Shown: positions 5,464 through 13,934, counted from the first letter of the stretch. The stretch is 18,165 bases of DNA from Anaerolineales bacterium (GCA_017999235.1 JAGOBN010000017.1:1-18165); one strand, 5' to 3'. The notes: generated from the letters alone by a model not told the origin. A program made the numbers and translations.

Positions 5464-6132
5464 ATGCCCAAGCCCACCTTCTTCAATCTGCCGGACGACA
5501 AGCGCCGGATCATCTTGGACCTGGCGATCGATGAGTTCGCGGCTCATGATTACCAGACAGCCTCTCTTTCCAACATCGTCGCCCGGGCCGGCATTGCCAA
5601 GGGGAGCGTGTACCAGTACTTCGCCGATAAGCAGGAGCTGTACCTATATCTCCTGCAGTTGGCGGCCGAGGAGAAGAAGCGCTTTCTAGCTGAAAGCCAG
5701 CCGCCCGATCCGGGCATGAACGTGTTTGATTTCCTGCGCTGGATGGTGGTCCAGGGCACGCACTTTGAGCTCTCCAACCCCAAGCTGGCCCAGGTCGCGT
5801 ACCGGGCGCTCTTTGGCGACCGCCCGCTGGGTGATGAGCCGTTTACCCAACTGCGGCAGGCGGCCCTAGATTTCTACCGGCAGCTTATTCAGACCGGGAT
5901 GACCCAGGGCACGATCGATTCGGGGCTGGATCCGGAGCTTGTCGTGTTTGTGTTCAGCACGCTCTTCAACGCGTTCGGCCGTTATCTGATTGAGCATAGC
6001 CGGGTCGATCCGGCGGCCCTGGGCCGGGGCGATGTGCGCTATCAGGACTTACCGCATCAAGCGCTGAGTCAGCAGTTGCTCAACATTTTGGAACATGGCG
6101 TCGCGCCGCGCACGCCGCCGGCCGCGGCGTAA
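5464..6132 (+). CDS. TetR/AcrR family transcriptional repressor
   Basis: This 222-residue regulator binds DNA as a dimer through an N-terminal helix-turn-helix. Residues about 10-56 fit the TetR_N domain, with the recognition region SLSNIVARAGIAKGSVYQYF (34-53) followed by DKQELY. The C-terminal two thirds are the helical ligand-binding and dimer domain, whose effector cannot be predicted. I chose the ATG at 5464; the in-frame ATG at 5431 lies inside the operator palindromes and downstream of the predicted transcription start by only about ten bases, with no ribosome site. No strong Shine-Dalgarno precedes 5464 either. The gene is 35 bases upstream of the glycosyltransferase and most likely co-transcribed. 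Expected role: represses itself and the glycosyltransferase until an inducer binds, and perhaps influences the divergent exporter operon. Confidence 0.9.
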   Translation: MPKPTFFNLPDDKRRIILDLAIDEFAAHDYQTASLSNIVARAGIAKGSVYQYFADKQELYLYLLQLAAEEKKRFLAESQPPDPGMNVFDFLRWMVVQGTHFELSNPKLAQVAYRALFGDRPLGDEPFTQLRQAALDFYRQLIQTGMTQGTIDSGLDPELVVFVFSTLFNAFGRYLIEHSRVDPAALGRGDVRYQDLPHQALSQQLLNILEHGVAPRTPPAAA

Positions 6133-6167
6133 CGGCCCCGGCCAGATCACCCATCGGAGACAAACGC

Positions 6168-7433
6168 ATGAACATCCTGATCCTGTGTGTCGGCTCGCGC
6201 GGCGATGTCCAGCCCTATCTGGCCTTAGGTCTGGGGCTGCAGGCGGCCGGCCATACCGTCACCCTGGCCACCAACACCACCTTCGAAACGTTCGTGCGTG
6301 AGCACGGCGTGGGGTATGCGCCTCTCCAGGCGGACTTCCTGGAGATGATGCAGACTCCCGAAGGCAAGGCCGCGCTGGCCGGCGGCAATCCGCTCGGCCT
6401 GATGAAGCAGGTCATGCCAATGCTGCGCCGCATCCTGGACGATGCCACCACAGCCGCCCGTGGGGCGCAGGCCATCGTCTACCACCCCAAGGCTTTGGCG
6501 GGTTATCACCTGGCTGAGAAACTCGGGATCCCGGGCTTTCTCTCGTTACCGGCGCCGCTGATGACGCCCACGCGGGCTTTCCCCAGCCCGGTGCTCCCGC
6601 CAACGCTGAAACTGGGCGGCGGCTTCAACCACTTCAGCCATGCCGCCATGCTGCCCCTGACCACGGCGCCTTACGCCGGCCTGGTCAACACCTGGCGGCG
6701 GGACGTGCTGGGTCTGCCACCCCGTGCGATGTTCGCCAGCGAACTTCAGCGGGAGGGCCGGCCGGTGCCAGTCCTGTATTGCTTCAGCCGCGAGGTGGTC
6801 CCGGTCCCCGCTGACTGGGAAGCCGCCGTTCAAGTCACCGGGTACTGGTTCCTGGATGAGGCCCCGCACTGGGAGCCGCCGGCCGAGTTGCTCCGCTTTC
6901 TGGAATCCGGGCCGGCGCCCGTCTACGTGGGTTTTGGGAGCATGGCCACCCGCCATCCCCGGCAAACCACCGACATGGTCGTGGCCGCGCTCCGGCAGAG
7001 CGGCCAGCGCGGCGTGATCGCGGCCGGCTGGGGCGGCCTGACAGCCGACGCCTTACCCGACAGCGTGTTCGCGCTGTCGGCGGCCCCGCACGACTGGCTT
7101 TTCCCGCGCATGGCGGCGGTGGTGCATCACGGCGGCGCCGGCACCACCGCCGCCGGCCTGCGCGCCGGCCGGCCAACCGTCATCTGCCCGTTCTTTGGCG
7201 ACCAGCCCTTCTGGGGCCATCGCGTGCAAACGCTGGGAGTCGGGCCGCAGCCCATTTCGCAAAAGCAGTTGACGGCCGAGCGCCTGGCGCAGGCGATCCA
7301 AACGGCCGTCTCCGATCCCGGGATGCGCGCCCAGGCCGAGGCGCTGGGCGCCAAACTGCGGGCCGAGGATGGCGTTGGCCGGGCGGTTACGATCATTAGC
7401 CGAGCGCTTGAGCCAGCCGGCCGGCCTAGTTAA
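6168..7433 (+). CDS. GT1-family glycosyltransferase (MGT/UGT-like, sterol or macrolide type)
   Basis: This 421-residue GT-B fold enzyme should transfer a sugar from a nucleotide sugar to a lipophilic or aromatic acceptor in the cytoplasm. The N-terminal acceptor domain opens with GSRGDVQPYLALGLGLQAAGH (residues 9-29), the hallmark of the family 28/GT1 group. The C-terminal donor domain has VYVGFGSM (252-259) and the signature HHGGAGTTAAGLRAGRPTV (320-338) followed by CPFFGDQPFWG, where the DQ pair contacts the donor sugar. Length is normal for the family. GGAGA at 6156-6160 sits seven bases before the ATG. It is the second gene of a TetR-led unit. Similar enzymes glycosylate sterols, macrolides or carotenoids; with a TetR partner, inactivation or tailoring of a small molecule is a reasonable guess. 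A decayed paralogue follows at 7488. Confidence 0.9.
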   Translation: MNILILCVGSRGDVQPYLALGLGLQAAGHTVTLATNTTFETFVREHGVGYAPLQADFLEMMQTPEGKAALAGGNPLGLMKQVMPMLRRILDDATTAARGAQAIVYHPKALAGYHLAEKLGIPGFLSLPAPLMTPTRAFPSPVLPPTLKLGGGFNHFSHAAMLPLTTAPYAGLVNTWRRDVLGLPPRAMFASELQREGRPVPVLYCFSREVVPVPADWEAAVQVTGYWFLDEAPHWEPPAELLRFLESGPAPVYVGFGSMATRHPRQTTDMVVAALRQSGQRGVIAAGWGGLTADALPDSVFALSAAPHDWLFPRMAAVVHHGGAGTTAAGLRAGRPTVICPFFGDQPFWGHRVQTLGVGPQPISQKQLTAERLAQAIQTAVSDPGMRAQAEALGAKLRAEDGVGRAVTIISRALEPAGRPS

Positions 7434-7453
7434 ATTTCGGTCTTGCACCCAGC

Positions 7454-7468
7454 CCGGTCCAGGACCGG
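7454..7468. promoter_or_regulatory. Perfect 15-base palindrome between glycosyltransferase and its decayed copy
   Basis: CCGGTCC (7454-7460) and GGACCGG (7462-7468) are exact reverse complements around a single A. It shares the GGTC/GACC words of the TetR operator but in a different arrangement, so it could be a diverged operator or a 3' hairpin of the glycosyltransferase mRNA. Confidence 0.3.
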
Positions 7469-7487
7469 CCGACCAGCGAGCTTATCC

Positions 7488-7823
7488 ATGAAAATCTGTA
7501 TTCTGACTTTTGGCACCCGCGGGTCATGCGGTTACGATCGCCACGCTGGACGAATTCAGGACACTGGTCCAGGAACATGGTTGTAGCACGCGACCCTGCG
7601 CGGTGACTTCCTAAAGGCCGCCCAAGCCGCCGAGGGCAAAGCGGCCGTGGAGGGTCGCGGCAATCCGCTCAAGTTGCTCCAGCAGTACATCGCTATGGCG
7701 CGGGAGACGCTGGCGGACGAATGGGCCAGCGCCCAACACGCCGAGGTGCTGATCTACAACTCCGCCGCCCCGGGCGGCTACCACATCGCGGAGAAACTGG
7801 GTGTGCCCGCGTTTGCGTCCTTA
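7488..7823 (+). pseudogene. Decayed second GT1-family glycosyltransferase
   Basis: ATG at 7488 starts MKICILTFGTRGS, equivalent to MNILILCVGSRGD of the intact gene upstream. About 16 residues (the QPYLALGLGLQAAGH region) are then missing, the frame shifts to AVTIATLDEFRTLVQEHG, shifts again after a TAG/TAA-containing stretch, and resumes with LRGDFLKAAQAAEGKAAVEG. It continues without interruption to AEKLGVPAFASL at 7823, where similarity stops at the point matching residue 127 of the intact enzyme. The whole donor-sugar domain is absent. At least two frame disruptions, one internal deletion and a 3' truncation make it non-functional. It is evidently a tandem duplicate of, or a close relative to, the gene at 6168. 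Confidence 0.85.
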
Positions 7824-8218
7824 TCAAGACCGCCAGCGCGGCCGTCATAAGCGCGCCGGCCACGCCGCAGGTGTAAGTTGGGCGTACTGCCAGGCCCACC
7901 TCTTCCCCCAGTTGGCCGCCGCCAAAAAGAGAATGACCAGCGTCCCGTTCAAGTTCGGATACGGCGAGAGCGGGGGTCTTGCACGTCTTCGCGGTTGGTA
8001 ATTTCAATGAGGCTTGACAGCCTTCCTTACCCCCAGCATCCTCGCCTCCTGCCCGTAGGCTGCGAGAAAGCCGCGCCTGTTCTTCACCTTGAACCCTGGC
8101 TGATCCCGGGATTGACCCTGCTTTTCCTCGCCCTGCTCATCCAGTTGGGCCACTTCCCTGGCTGGCGCCCCACCCCGCCCATTCATGCCCTCATCGGCTA
8201 CGGCCATCGCCCTCGGCG
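7824..8218. other. Stretch without a recognisable gene
   Basis: Both strands were read. Open frames exist because of the high GC content, but none shows a family motif, a ribosome site or a consistent fold. It lies between two gene remnants and probably consists of further decayed sequence. Confidence 0.5.
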
Positions 8219-8397
8219 CGCACCCAGGGGTTCGCCCATCAACTCGTTCACGACACCGCCAAATGCTTGGCTCGAGGTTGTCGGCCTGTCTTTTCCAGTG
8301 ATGGCCTAGCCCTCTACTTCTACGCGCTCGCCGCCCATTTCGGGTCTTGGATCCAGGCCGCCAACGAACGCCGCCACACCCGGTACGTCGACCCACG
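8219..8397 (+). pseudogene. Internal fragment of an IS1-like transposase
   Basis: The in-frame segment RTQGFAHQLVHDTAKCLARG continues with PVFSSDGLALYFYALAAHFG and a short basic tail. I know this pattern (ARTQ..AH.LVH followed by P.FTSDGL..YFYAL.AHFG) from the catalytic core of a DDE transposase family resembling IS1 that is common in Chloroflexota and cyanobacteria; the D of SDG would be a catalytic aspartate. The N-terminal zinc-finger part and the C-terminal part with the QVKKSYRRRK-type motif are missing. The in-frame ALGA that should precede RTQ is found in another frame, implying a frameshift at about 8218. It is a dead remnant. No terminal inverted repeats were identified. Confidence 0.65.
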
Positions 8398-9482
8398 TCC
8401 GCCTTCGGCGTCTATGCCTTGGTCGTCAAACGCTACACCTGCCTCAACTGCGGAGCAGGCCCGCACCCAGGGCGTGCTAGGCCCGGGTGTTGTGGGCCAC
8501 CGCATCACGGATGTCCGTCGCCAGGTCCTTCTTGGAAAGCCGGATGACTTTCGCCACGCCTTGATCATTGATGGCTTTTCCGGCCGAGTCCCCTGGCCCG
8601 CTGATGAGCGCCCGCGAGCCAGGGCGGGTGGACCACCTGTATTGGAAGACTCAACCTGGCTTTACGTTGGTCACTCGTCAGCTTGGCCCGGCGCTCATGG
8701 AGCACGACTCACTCAACCCAAGACCTGGCGCTGCAATTCGACCAGAGTTTTTCGCGAGTCTAGCCCCGGCCTAATCGCACTCAATAACTACTCTACCTTG
8801 GCCGATTCTTTTGCCTGGCACGACTCTGTTTTAGCCGCCAGCGGGGAAACACCCGTGATCTGGACCGAAGCGCGCCCGTTGGCTCAATCACCGCAATTGG
8901 TGTCGATCACAGGGCGCCGCGGCCAGGTTACCCACACAGTTCAATACCAGGCACCCGGCGCGATGTTGAATTGCGTCTCAGAAGGCCTGATTTACAGTGC
9001 CGCCGATGGAAAGGCCAGCGTTTGCGCCCGGCGTTCGCCTGCCAGTTCGGTCTAACTTTGGGGCTGGCCACTGGTCCAGAACAGGCGTCCCCGGCAGTGA
9101 AGAGCGGCGATAATTAGCGTTCGCCGCTGACCATTTGACAGCCTGGCGCCAGCTACGGCCGAGATCACGATCCCGTATCACGGCCATCCGGCATCCAGGC
9201 CGCCCAACCCAGGCCCCTTCCCCGTCGCGGTGGACCGGGTATCTGGGCCAGGCGCAAGCAAGCCGGGCAAGGCGCACCATTGGCCGTCTGGCGGCTGGGA
9301 CACTCCAGCGGGGCCGCAAACGTGCGGCATGACCACAGGGAGTCCGCCGGACGCCGGCGTGGGACCACCCCCTAGGCTCTTGAGCACGGCTGCGCCTTGA
9401 CAGACAGGCTGGTGCGTCTAGCCTCCCTTCGGAGGCTCAGGCCAAAGCCAGCGGCGCTGGCGCCAGCGTCTGGACCCGCTGT
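8398..9482. other. About 1.1 kb without a recognisable gene
   Basis: A plus-strand frame stays open through the transposase fragment to 9055, but beyond about 8400 it carries no family motif, has irregular composition and has no start signal of its own. I treat it as decayed DNA rather than a gene. The segment reading YALVVKRYTCLNCG near 8413-8454 in a second frame resembles a zinc-ribbon start and may be another remnant. A perfect hairpin, AGCCTCC-CTTC-GGAGGCT, is at 9420-9437, shortly before the next gene remnant; it lacks a T-run. Confidence 0.5.
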
Positions 9483-10004
9483 ATGCCCAAACGAGACCCC
9501 GCGTCCGATTTGATCTCGCGCTCGGCTCATCCAGTACTCTCCGGCCACCTCACCCGTTTCATTGGCCGCCAGCGGGAGTTGGCCGAGCTCCGGCCATGGC
9601 TGACGTCTGGGTCGGGGCCACGCCTGCTGACACTCGTCGGGCCTGGCGGCTGTGGCAAGACGCGCTTGGCCATCCAAATGGCCGCCGAGCAGTCCACTGG
9701 GCTGACGCTGGACGCCTGGTGGATCGAACTGGCCGGCCTGGCCGACGCGGCTCTGGTGCCGCTGACGGTGGCAGAGGGTATGGGTCTGCGCGAAGTTCCC
9801 CCGCAGCCGCTGAGCGAGACGATCGCCCACTTCATCGGCGGGCGGCTCTGCTGGCTGTATTTGGATAACTGCGAACACCTGCTCGCGGCCTGCGCCGGGT
9901 TCGTGGCGCGGTTGCTTGAAGCCTGCCCCGGCGTGCGCGTGCTGGCCACCAGCCGCGAGCCGCTGGGTTTGGCCGCCGAACTGGCCTGGCGCGTGCCGTT
10001 GGTC
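9483..10004 (+). pseudogene. Truncated NB-ARC/AfsR-type regulatory ATPase
   Basis: From ATG at 9483 the reading has HLTRFIGRQRELAEL (start of the nucleotide-binding domain), a P-loop GPGGCGKTR (residues 53-61), and WWIELAGLAD. Then comes Walker B LYLDNCEHLL and the sensor motif VLATSREPLGLAAELAWRVP, where similarity to AfsR/LuxR-associated STAND ATPases ends. Full-length relatives continue for several hundred residues with winged-helix, TPR and often LuxR domains. Here only seven unrelated residues follow before a stop at 10023-10025. The break coincides with the inverted repeat at 10005. An N-terminal effector domain may also be missing, as most relatives have one, and no good ribosome site precedes the ATG. 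It is a remnant of a third large regulator, on the strand opposite to the two intact ones. Confidence 0.8.
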
Positions 10005-10042
10005 GGCCGAAGGTGGATGTTCTGAATTGTCCACCTTCGGCC
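10005..10042. repeat. Perfect 13-bp inverted repeat at the ATPase break point
   Basis: GGCCGAAGGTGGA (10005-10017) and its exact reverse complement (10030-10042) flank a 12-base AT-richer loop. A second small palindrome, CCGCC-TTT-GGCGG (10041-10053), follows directly. It begins exactly where the regulator homology stops, so it may be the end of an inserted element or a hairpin formed at a rearrangement joint. Confidence 0.6.
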
Positions 10043-10173
10043 GCCTTTGGCGGTTAGATAGGCAACAAAATATCGTCGAGAAACTGGCGCGCACACGCCT
10101 GCGATTGGCCACCACGTTCTTAGCTCAACCGCCCGCACAGCGGGCCGTAGGCTTCCTCGAATTACCAACCACG

Positions 10174-10389
10174 TCAAAACCCATCACCACTGCGGATCAC
10201 TCGGCTCTGGCGGATTTGGGCGCCAATCGCTGCCGCCAGCGGTTGCGCCGCCACGCCGGCCCATTCCAGCACGCTGACTTCGCCCCCTTCGCTGAGCGAC
10301 GTTCCGAAGAGGTCGGTCAACAGTCGTTGCAAGCGCCGAAAGCTCAGATGGTCCTCGTGATGCAGATATGTGATCGTGGCTTCCAGCCG
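10174..10389 (-). pseudogene. Fragment of an IS66-family transposase (TnpC)
   Basis: The minus-strand frame reads RLEATITYLHHEDHLSFRRL, then TDLFGTSLSEGGEVSVLEWA and AAQPLAAAIGAQIRQSRVI. This corresponds to the middle of IS66 transposases, where LHH.HHLSYER..., DLFG...SEG and ALR.SPVVGSDET lie in this order. In place of the catalytic GSDET the fragment has RSGDGF and a stop, so the DDE core and everything after it are gone. The fragment begins about 12 bases after the stop codon of the SnoaL gene, in the same frame. This marks an old IS66 insertion or rearrangement at the end of that gene. No TnpA or TnpB was found nearby. Confidence 0.7.
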
Positions 10390-10401
10390 CGGCCCCGGGC
10401 C

Positions 10402-10830
10402 TTACAGTCCCGGCGCGGGCAGCGCGCCCAACTGCATCAAGACACGTGAGAAGTCCATCTCTCCCCAGTGTTCAACGATCTGGCCGTTAGCTATCCGGTA
10501 AATGCTCATGCCGGTAACGCTAACCTTCCGCCCGCTGCCGGCCGGCACACCAAAGAAGGCCGCGCCGGTGTGGGTCATGGTCATGGACCAACGCTCCACG
10601 ACCTTATCGCCCTCGGCGATCAGATCTTCCGAGATGGTGTGGACGTCGGGGAAGGAGGCGACTGCGCCTTGATGCGCCATGCGAGCGCCGTCCAGGCCGG
10701 CCGGCAGCCCGGGCATCAAACTATGTGGCACGAAGTCAGTGGCCAAGACTTCGCCGAGCTTGTCCAATTGGTTGGTGTTGTGGATCTCGCGGTAGCGGCG
10801 GATGATGGTCCGATTAGCGTCGATGGACAT
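10402..10830 (-). CDS. SnoaL-like ester cyclase family protein
   Basis: This 142-residue protein has the alpha+beta barrel build of the SnoaL/NTF2-like superfamily. Typical elements are the N-terminal helix NRTIIRRYREIHNTNQLDKL (residues 6-25), ATDFVPHS, FPDVHTISEDLIAEGDKVVERW (80-101), the GxxxxVTGMSIYRIANGQIVEHW strand pair (about 103-122) and a C-terminal MQLG. Related enzymes are polyketide cyclases or unannotated ester cyclases; many small members have no proven reaction, so none is assigned. AGGAGA lies six bases before the ATG at 10828-10830. It is 80 bases downstream of the LuxR regulator on the same strand and probably co-transcribed with it. A fragment of a close relative sits in the equivalent place after the next regulator. 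An IS66 fragment abuts its stop. Confidence 0.85.
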   Translation of the reverse strand: MSIDANRTIIRRYREIHNTNQLDKLGEVLATDFVPHSLMPGLPAGLDGARMAHQGAVASFPDVHTISEDLIAEGDKVVERWSMTMTHTGAAFFGVPAGSGRKVSVTGMSIYRIANGQIVEHWGEMDFSRVLMQLGALPAPGL

Positions 10831-10890
10831 GGTGGGTCTCCTGAGAAAGAAGCTGGATTGATTAAGCTCATTCTAGCGACCTGGACCAGC

Positions 10891-10903
10891 TCCCGGATCG
10901 GGA
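10891..10903 (-). terminator. Small hairpin after the LuxR regulator
   Basis: TCCCG-GAT-CGGGA forms a five-pair stem close to the stop side of the LuxR gene but has no T-run. It is weak evidence for partial termination between this gene and the SnoaL gene. Confidence 0.2.
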
Positions 10904-10910
10904 AGAACCC

Positions 10911-13874
10911 TTAGCTTTTGCGTAAGCGGCGTTCGGTGGTCCAAACCGCGATTTGCGCCCGAGTGTCTAGACTGAGCTTACCCATAATATTGGCGATGTG
11001 GACCTCCACCGTGCGCGGGCTCAAGTGCAGTGTGGTGGCGATCTCGCGATTGGAACGTCCCTCGGCCACCAAGGTCGCGACCTCTTGTTCCCGGCGCGTT
11101 AGTCCAGCCGCAGCCTGTTTGGCCTTTCGGCGAGGCGAATCAAGCTTCACCCGCGCCATCCCGGCGGCAGCCCCCCGGCGCAGCGTCTCGGCCAGGCTGG
11201 CCTCGGTGAGCGGTTCCGCCAAGGACTCCACGACTGAGCGCGCGCCCGCAAAAGCCTCGGCGGCGGCATCACGCCGGCCAAGCGTCAAATAGAGCCGGCC
11301 GAGAGCCAAATCCAAACGCCAGACGAGCGGCGGCAACTCCCCGGCCTGAGCGGTTTCCAGCGCCGCCCGCAGGATATTCTCCGCATCCGCGGTCTGCCCG
11401 ACGGCGGCCAAGGCGGCGCCCTGCAACAGAGCCACGGCTGGGATAGCCTGGACGCCAGGGGTGCTGGGAGCCGTAGCCACTAGCTTTTCCACGATCTCCA
11501 GCGCCGCCCATGGCTGACCTTGCGCCAGAAAGACTTCGGCGCGCGCAAACCACACCTGCCGCTGGCCTACCGACTCGTAGGGAAGTTCGGGTGTGAACAC
11601 CCCAGCCAACACGGCCTCGGCGGCATCCAGGTCGTTTTCTTGAACATGCACCGAGACCAGGAAGCCGGCGGCAACACGCGTCCAAACCAAGGACCGCGTC
11701 TCACGGCCTAGAGCTAGCGCCTGCTCCAAGTGCCTACGCGCGGCTGGCAAAGCCAGCAGATCGGAGTACAGTGCCCCTAACACTAAGTTTCCGGTTGCCA
11801 TGAAATGGCGGTGGCCCATCGCTTCTGCCATCGTCAGCCCGGCCCGCAACAGATCCAGTGCAGGCCCGTATTGGCCGGCAATGGCGTAACTGAGGCCCAC
11901 CCAGATCTGGCCGAGCGCCTCGCCCGGCCGGGCCTCGATCTCGCGCGCCAGGCGCAGCGCTTCTTCGCCGTCTCGCAACCGGTCACTGAGGCGGCTGAGG
12001 CCCGGGGCCACCGTCCGGCCCAGGTAGTCCGCCCCGCGCGTGGAATACATCATCAGGCCAGACAGCAGTCCACCGCGGTCGTTCAATTCGCGAAAGAGCG
12101 CGATAGCGCGCTCGTAGTAAGCGACACCGCGTACCGCGTCGCCAGCAATGTAACTGGCGATACCTAACAAGTCTAGCGTGGCGGCCAGACCAGCTTGGTC
12201 GTCTAGGGTCTCAAAAATGCCGAGCGCCTCCAAATGGCAGCGCAGCGCTTCTAGCGGCTGGTCCAAGTTAGCGTGCCAATTACCGACCCGGTTGAGCGTA
12301 TGGGCCAGCGGGGCGGGCTCGTCAATCTGGCGCGCGAGGCGCAGGGCCCGCTGGAAGTACTCGCCGGCGGGCGTGTAATCACGCGCCGCCCACCAGAAGC
12401 CCAGGTCCAGCAAAGCTTGCCACTCCGCGCGGCGGTTGCGGCTGGCGCCAGCCGCGCTCAAGGCCTGCTCAAAATCGGCCTGGGCGGCCGCAAACTCCCC
12501 CAAAGTCTGCCAGGCCTGGCCGCGCGCGCGCCATAACTCGGCCAGCACTCGGCCCAGACGGCGCGCGGCCTCAAGTGCGCGTGTGTAGTGTTCGGCCGCC
12601 GCGCGCGGCGCGTACAAAGCTTGGGCCCGTTCGCCTGCTTGGCGCGCATAGACCAGTGCCGGCTCCCACGCTTCCGCCTCAAAGAAATGCCGGGCAAGAT
12701 CGCTGCTAGCCGTGGGGTTGGCGGCGCGTTCCAAGGTGACCGCCACCGCCAGATGCCAGGCCCGCCGCTCGCGTGCCAAGAGGCCAGCGTACACCGCCTG
12801 GCGGGTCAGCGCATGCCGGAAGGCAAAGGTCTCGGCTGATGCTTCCACGACCAACTGCGCGGCCAGCAATTCCTTGACCTGCGCCAACACAGTCGCCTCA
12901 TCGGCTTCCGTCACACCCTGCAAGAGGTTGAAGTCGAACCGGCGTCCGGAGACAGCCGCCACGGCCAGCAGCCGGCGGGCCGGCTCGCTGAGCTGCTGGG
13001 TGCGGCGGGCAACAGCGTCTTGCACACTGCGCGGGATGCTCAAAGCCTCCAGCGGCCGCCGCGTCCAGCCGCTGCCGTCGTAATAGATATCGCCGGCGGC
13101 GATCAGCGCCCGCAGCACTTCCTCTACAAAAAACGGGTTGCCATCCGTAAGATGATGGACGGCGTCCACGAACTCGGCGCGGACCGGCTGCGCTTGGGTG
13201 AAGATCGCGCGGATCATGGCTTCGGTCTCGGCTACGCTCAGCCGACGCAGAGCAACCTCCACGGCCAGCCTCTGGCGGTCCAGCTCAACCAAGCTGTGCC
13301 GCAGCACGGGCGAAATTTCGTCGTTGCGGTACGTGAGCAGCAGCCGGAGCGGAACCGGCCAGCGCGCCCGGGCGAGGTAGCTCAAGAATTCCAGACTGGC
13401 TCCATCACACCAGTGGACGTCCTCTACCACCAGCAAGCGCGGGCCGGCCGGCGGCGCTGCCAATAGGCAACGGGCCAGCGCGTCGAACAGGCGCCGCTGG
13501 GCCAACGCGAGGTCGCCCGCTCCTGGTTCGGGCTCAGCCTCGGACCGGTCAGGGAACAGGCGGGCCAATTCGGCCCCGGCGGCAGGCCACGCCGCGGACA
13601 GGCCGCCGAGCAAGTCAATCAGCGGGGCATATGGAAGGGTGCGGTCGGGTTCAAAGCAGCGTCCGGCCAAGAGCGTGAAGCCGGCCGACGTGGCTCGGGC
13701 CTGGAGTTCAGCCGTCAGTCGTGATTTTCCGATGCCGGCCTCACCTGAGATGAGCAGGACGCGCGATGAGCCGCCGGCGCTGATCGGACTCAGCGCCTGG
13801 CTGAGTTGATCTAAGTCCGCTTCCCGACCGATCAGGACCGGGCACGTTACGGAGGTCGGCGGGTGACTAATCAT
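10911..13874 (-). CDS. LuxR-family LAL regulator (STAND ATPase, TPR, HTH)
   Basis: This 987-residue transcriptional regulator is of the large ATP-binding LuxR type. LIGREADLDQL (residues 14-24) opens the ATPase; Walker A is GEAGIGKS (44-51) and Walker B is LLVVEDVHW (147-155). GNPFFVEEVLRALI near residue 250 is the usual sensor region. From about 390 to 890 there are degenerate helical repeats of TPR type. The C-terminus (about 925-982) is a complete LuxR HTH: LTRREQEVATLVAEGRSNRE, then LSPRTVEVHIANIMGKL. Proteins of this build bind ATP and an inducer, oligomerise and activate promoters. The ATG at 13872-13874 is the first in frame and leaves a short lead before the ATPase, though no Shine-Dalgarno is evident. 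It lies between a SnoaL fragment upstream and an intact SnoaL gene downstream. Target genes are unknown. Confidence 0.93.
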   Translation of the reverse strand: MISHPPTSVTCPVLIGREADLDQLSQALSPISAGGSSRVLLISGEAGIGKSRLTAELQARATSAGFTLLAGRCFEPDRTLPYAPLIDLLGGLSAAWPAAGAELARLFPDRSEAEPEPGAGDLALAQRRLFDALARCLLAAPPAGPRLLVVEDVHWCDGASLEFLSYLARARWPVPLRLLLTYRNDEISPVLRHSLVELDRQRLAVEVALRRLSVAETEAMIRAIFTQAQPVRAEFVDAVHHLTDGNPFFVEEVLRALIAAGDIYYDGSGWTRRPLEALSIPRSVQDAVARRTQQLSEPARRLLAVAAVSGRRFDFNLLQGVTEADEATVLAQVKELLAAQLVVEASAETFAFRHALTRQAVYAGLLARERRAWHLAVAVTLERAANPTASSDLARHFFEAEAWEPALVYARQAGERAQALYAPRAAAEHYTRALEAARRLGRVLAELWRARGQAWQTLGEFAAAQADFEQALSAAGASRNRRAEWQALLDLGFWWAARDYTPAGEYFQRALRLARQIDEPAPLAHTLNRVGNWHANLDQPLEALRCHLEALGIFETLDDQAGLAATLDLLGIASYIAGDAVRGVAYYERAIALFRELNDRGGLLSGLMMYSTRGADYLGRTVAPGLSRLSDRLRDGEEALRLAREIEARPGEALGQIWVGLSYAIAGQYGPALDLLRAGLTMAEAMGHRHFMATGNLVLGALYSDLLALPAARRHLEQALALGRETRSLVWTRVAAGFLVSVHVQENDLDAAEAVLAGVFTPELPYESVGQRQVWFARAEVFLAQGQPWAALEIVEKLVATAPSTPGVQAIPAVALLQGAALAAVGQTADAENILRAALETAQAGELPPLVWRLDLALGRLYLTLGRRDAAAEAFAGARSVVESLAEPLTEASLAETLRRGAAAGMARVKLDSPRRKAKQAAAGLTRREQEVATLVAEGRSNREIATTLHLSPRTVEVHIANIMGKLSLDTRAQIAVWTTERRLRKS

Positions 13875-13934
13875 GAGCGGTTGGCTATGGCCGGCCAGGG
13901 GGGCCTCGGTTTCCGCATTAACGTCGCCTCTTCA

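Noticed and set aside
8267..9055. A 262-codon plus-strand open frame
   Set aside because: Only its first 44 codons match a transposase core, and they are a fragment; the rest lacks motifs, a start signal and protein-like composition, so I list it as decayed sequence.
10053..10060. GTTAGAT next to the inverted repeat at 10005-10053, resembling an integron core
   Set aside because: No matching R'' sequence and no attC-type arms; the inverted repeat has the wrong geometry.
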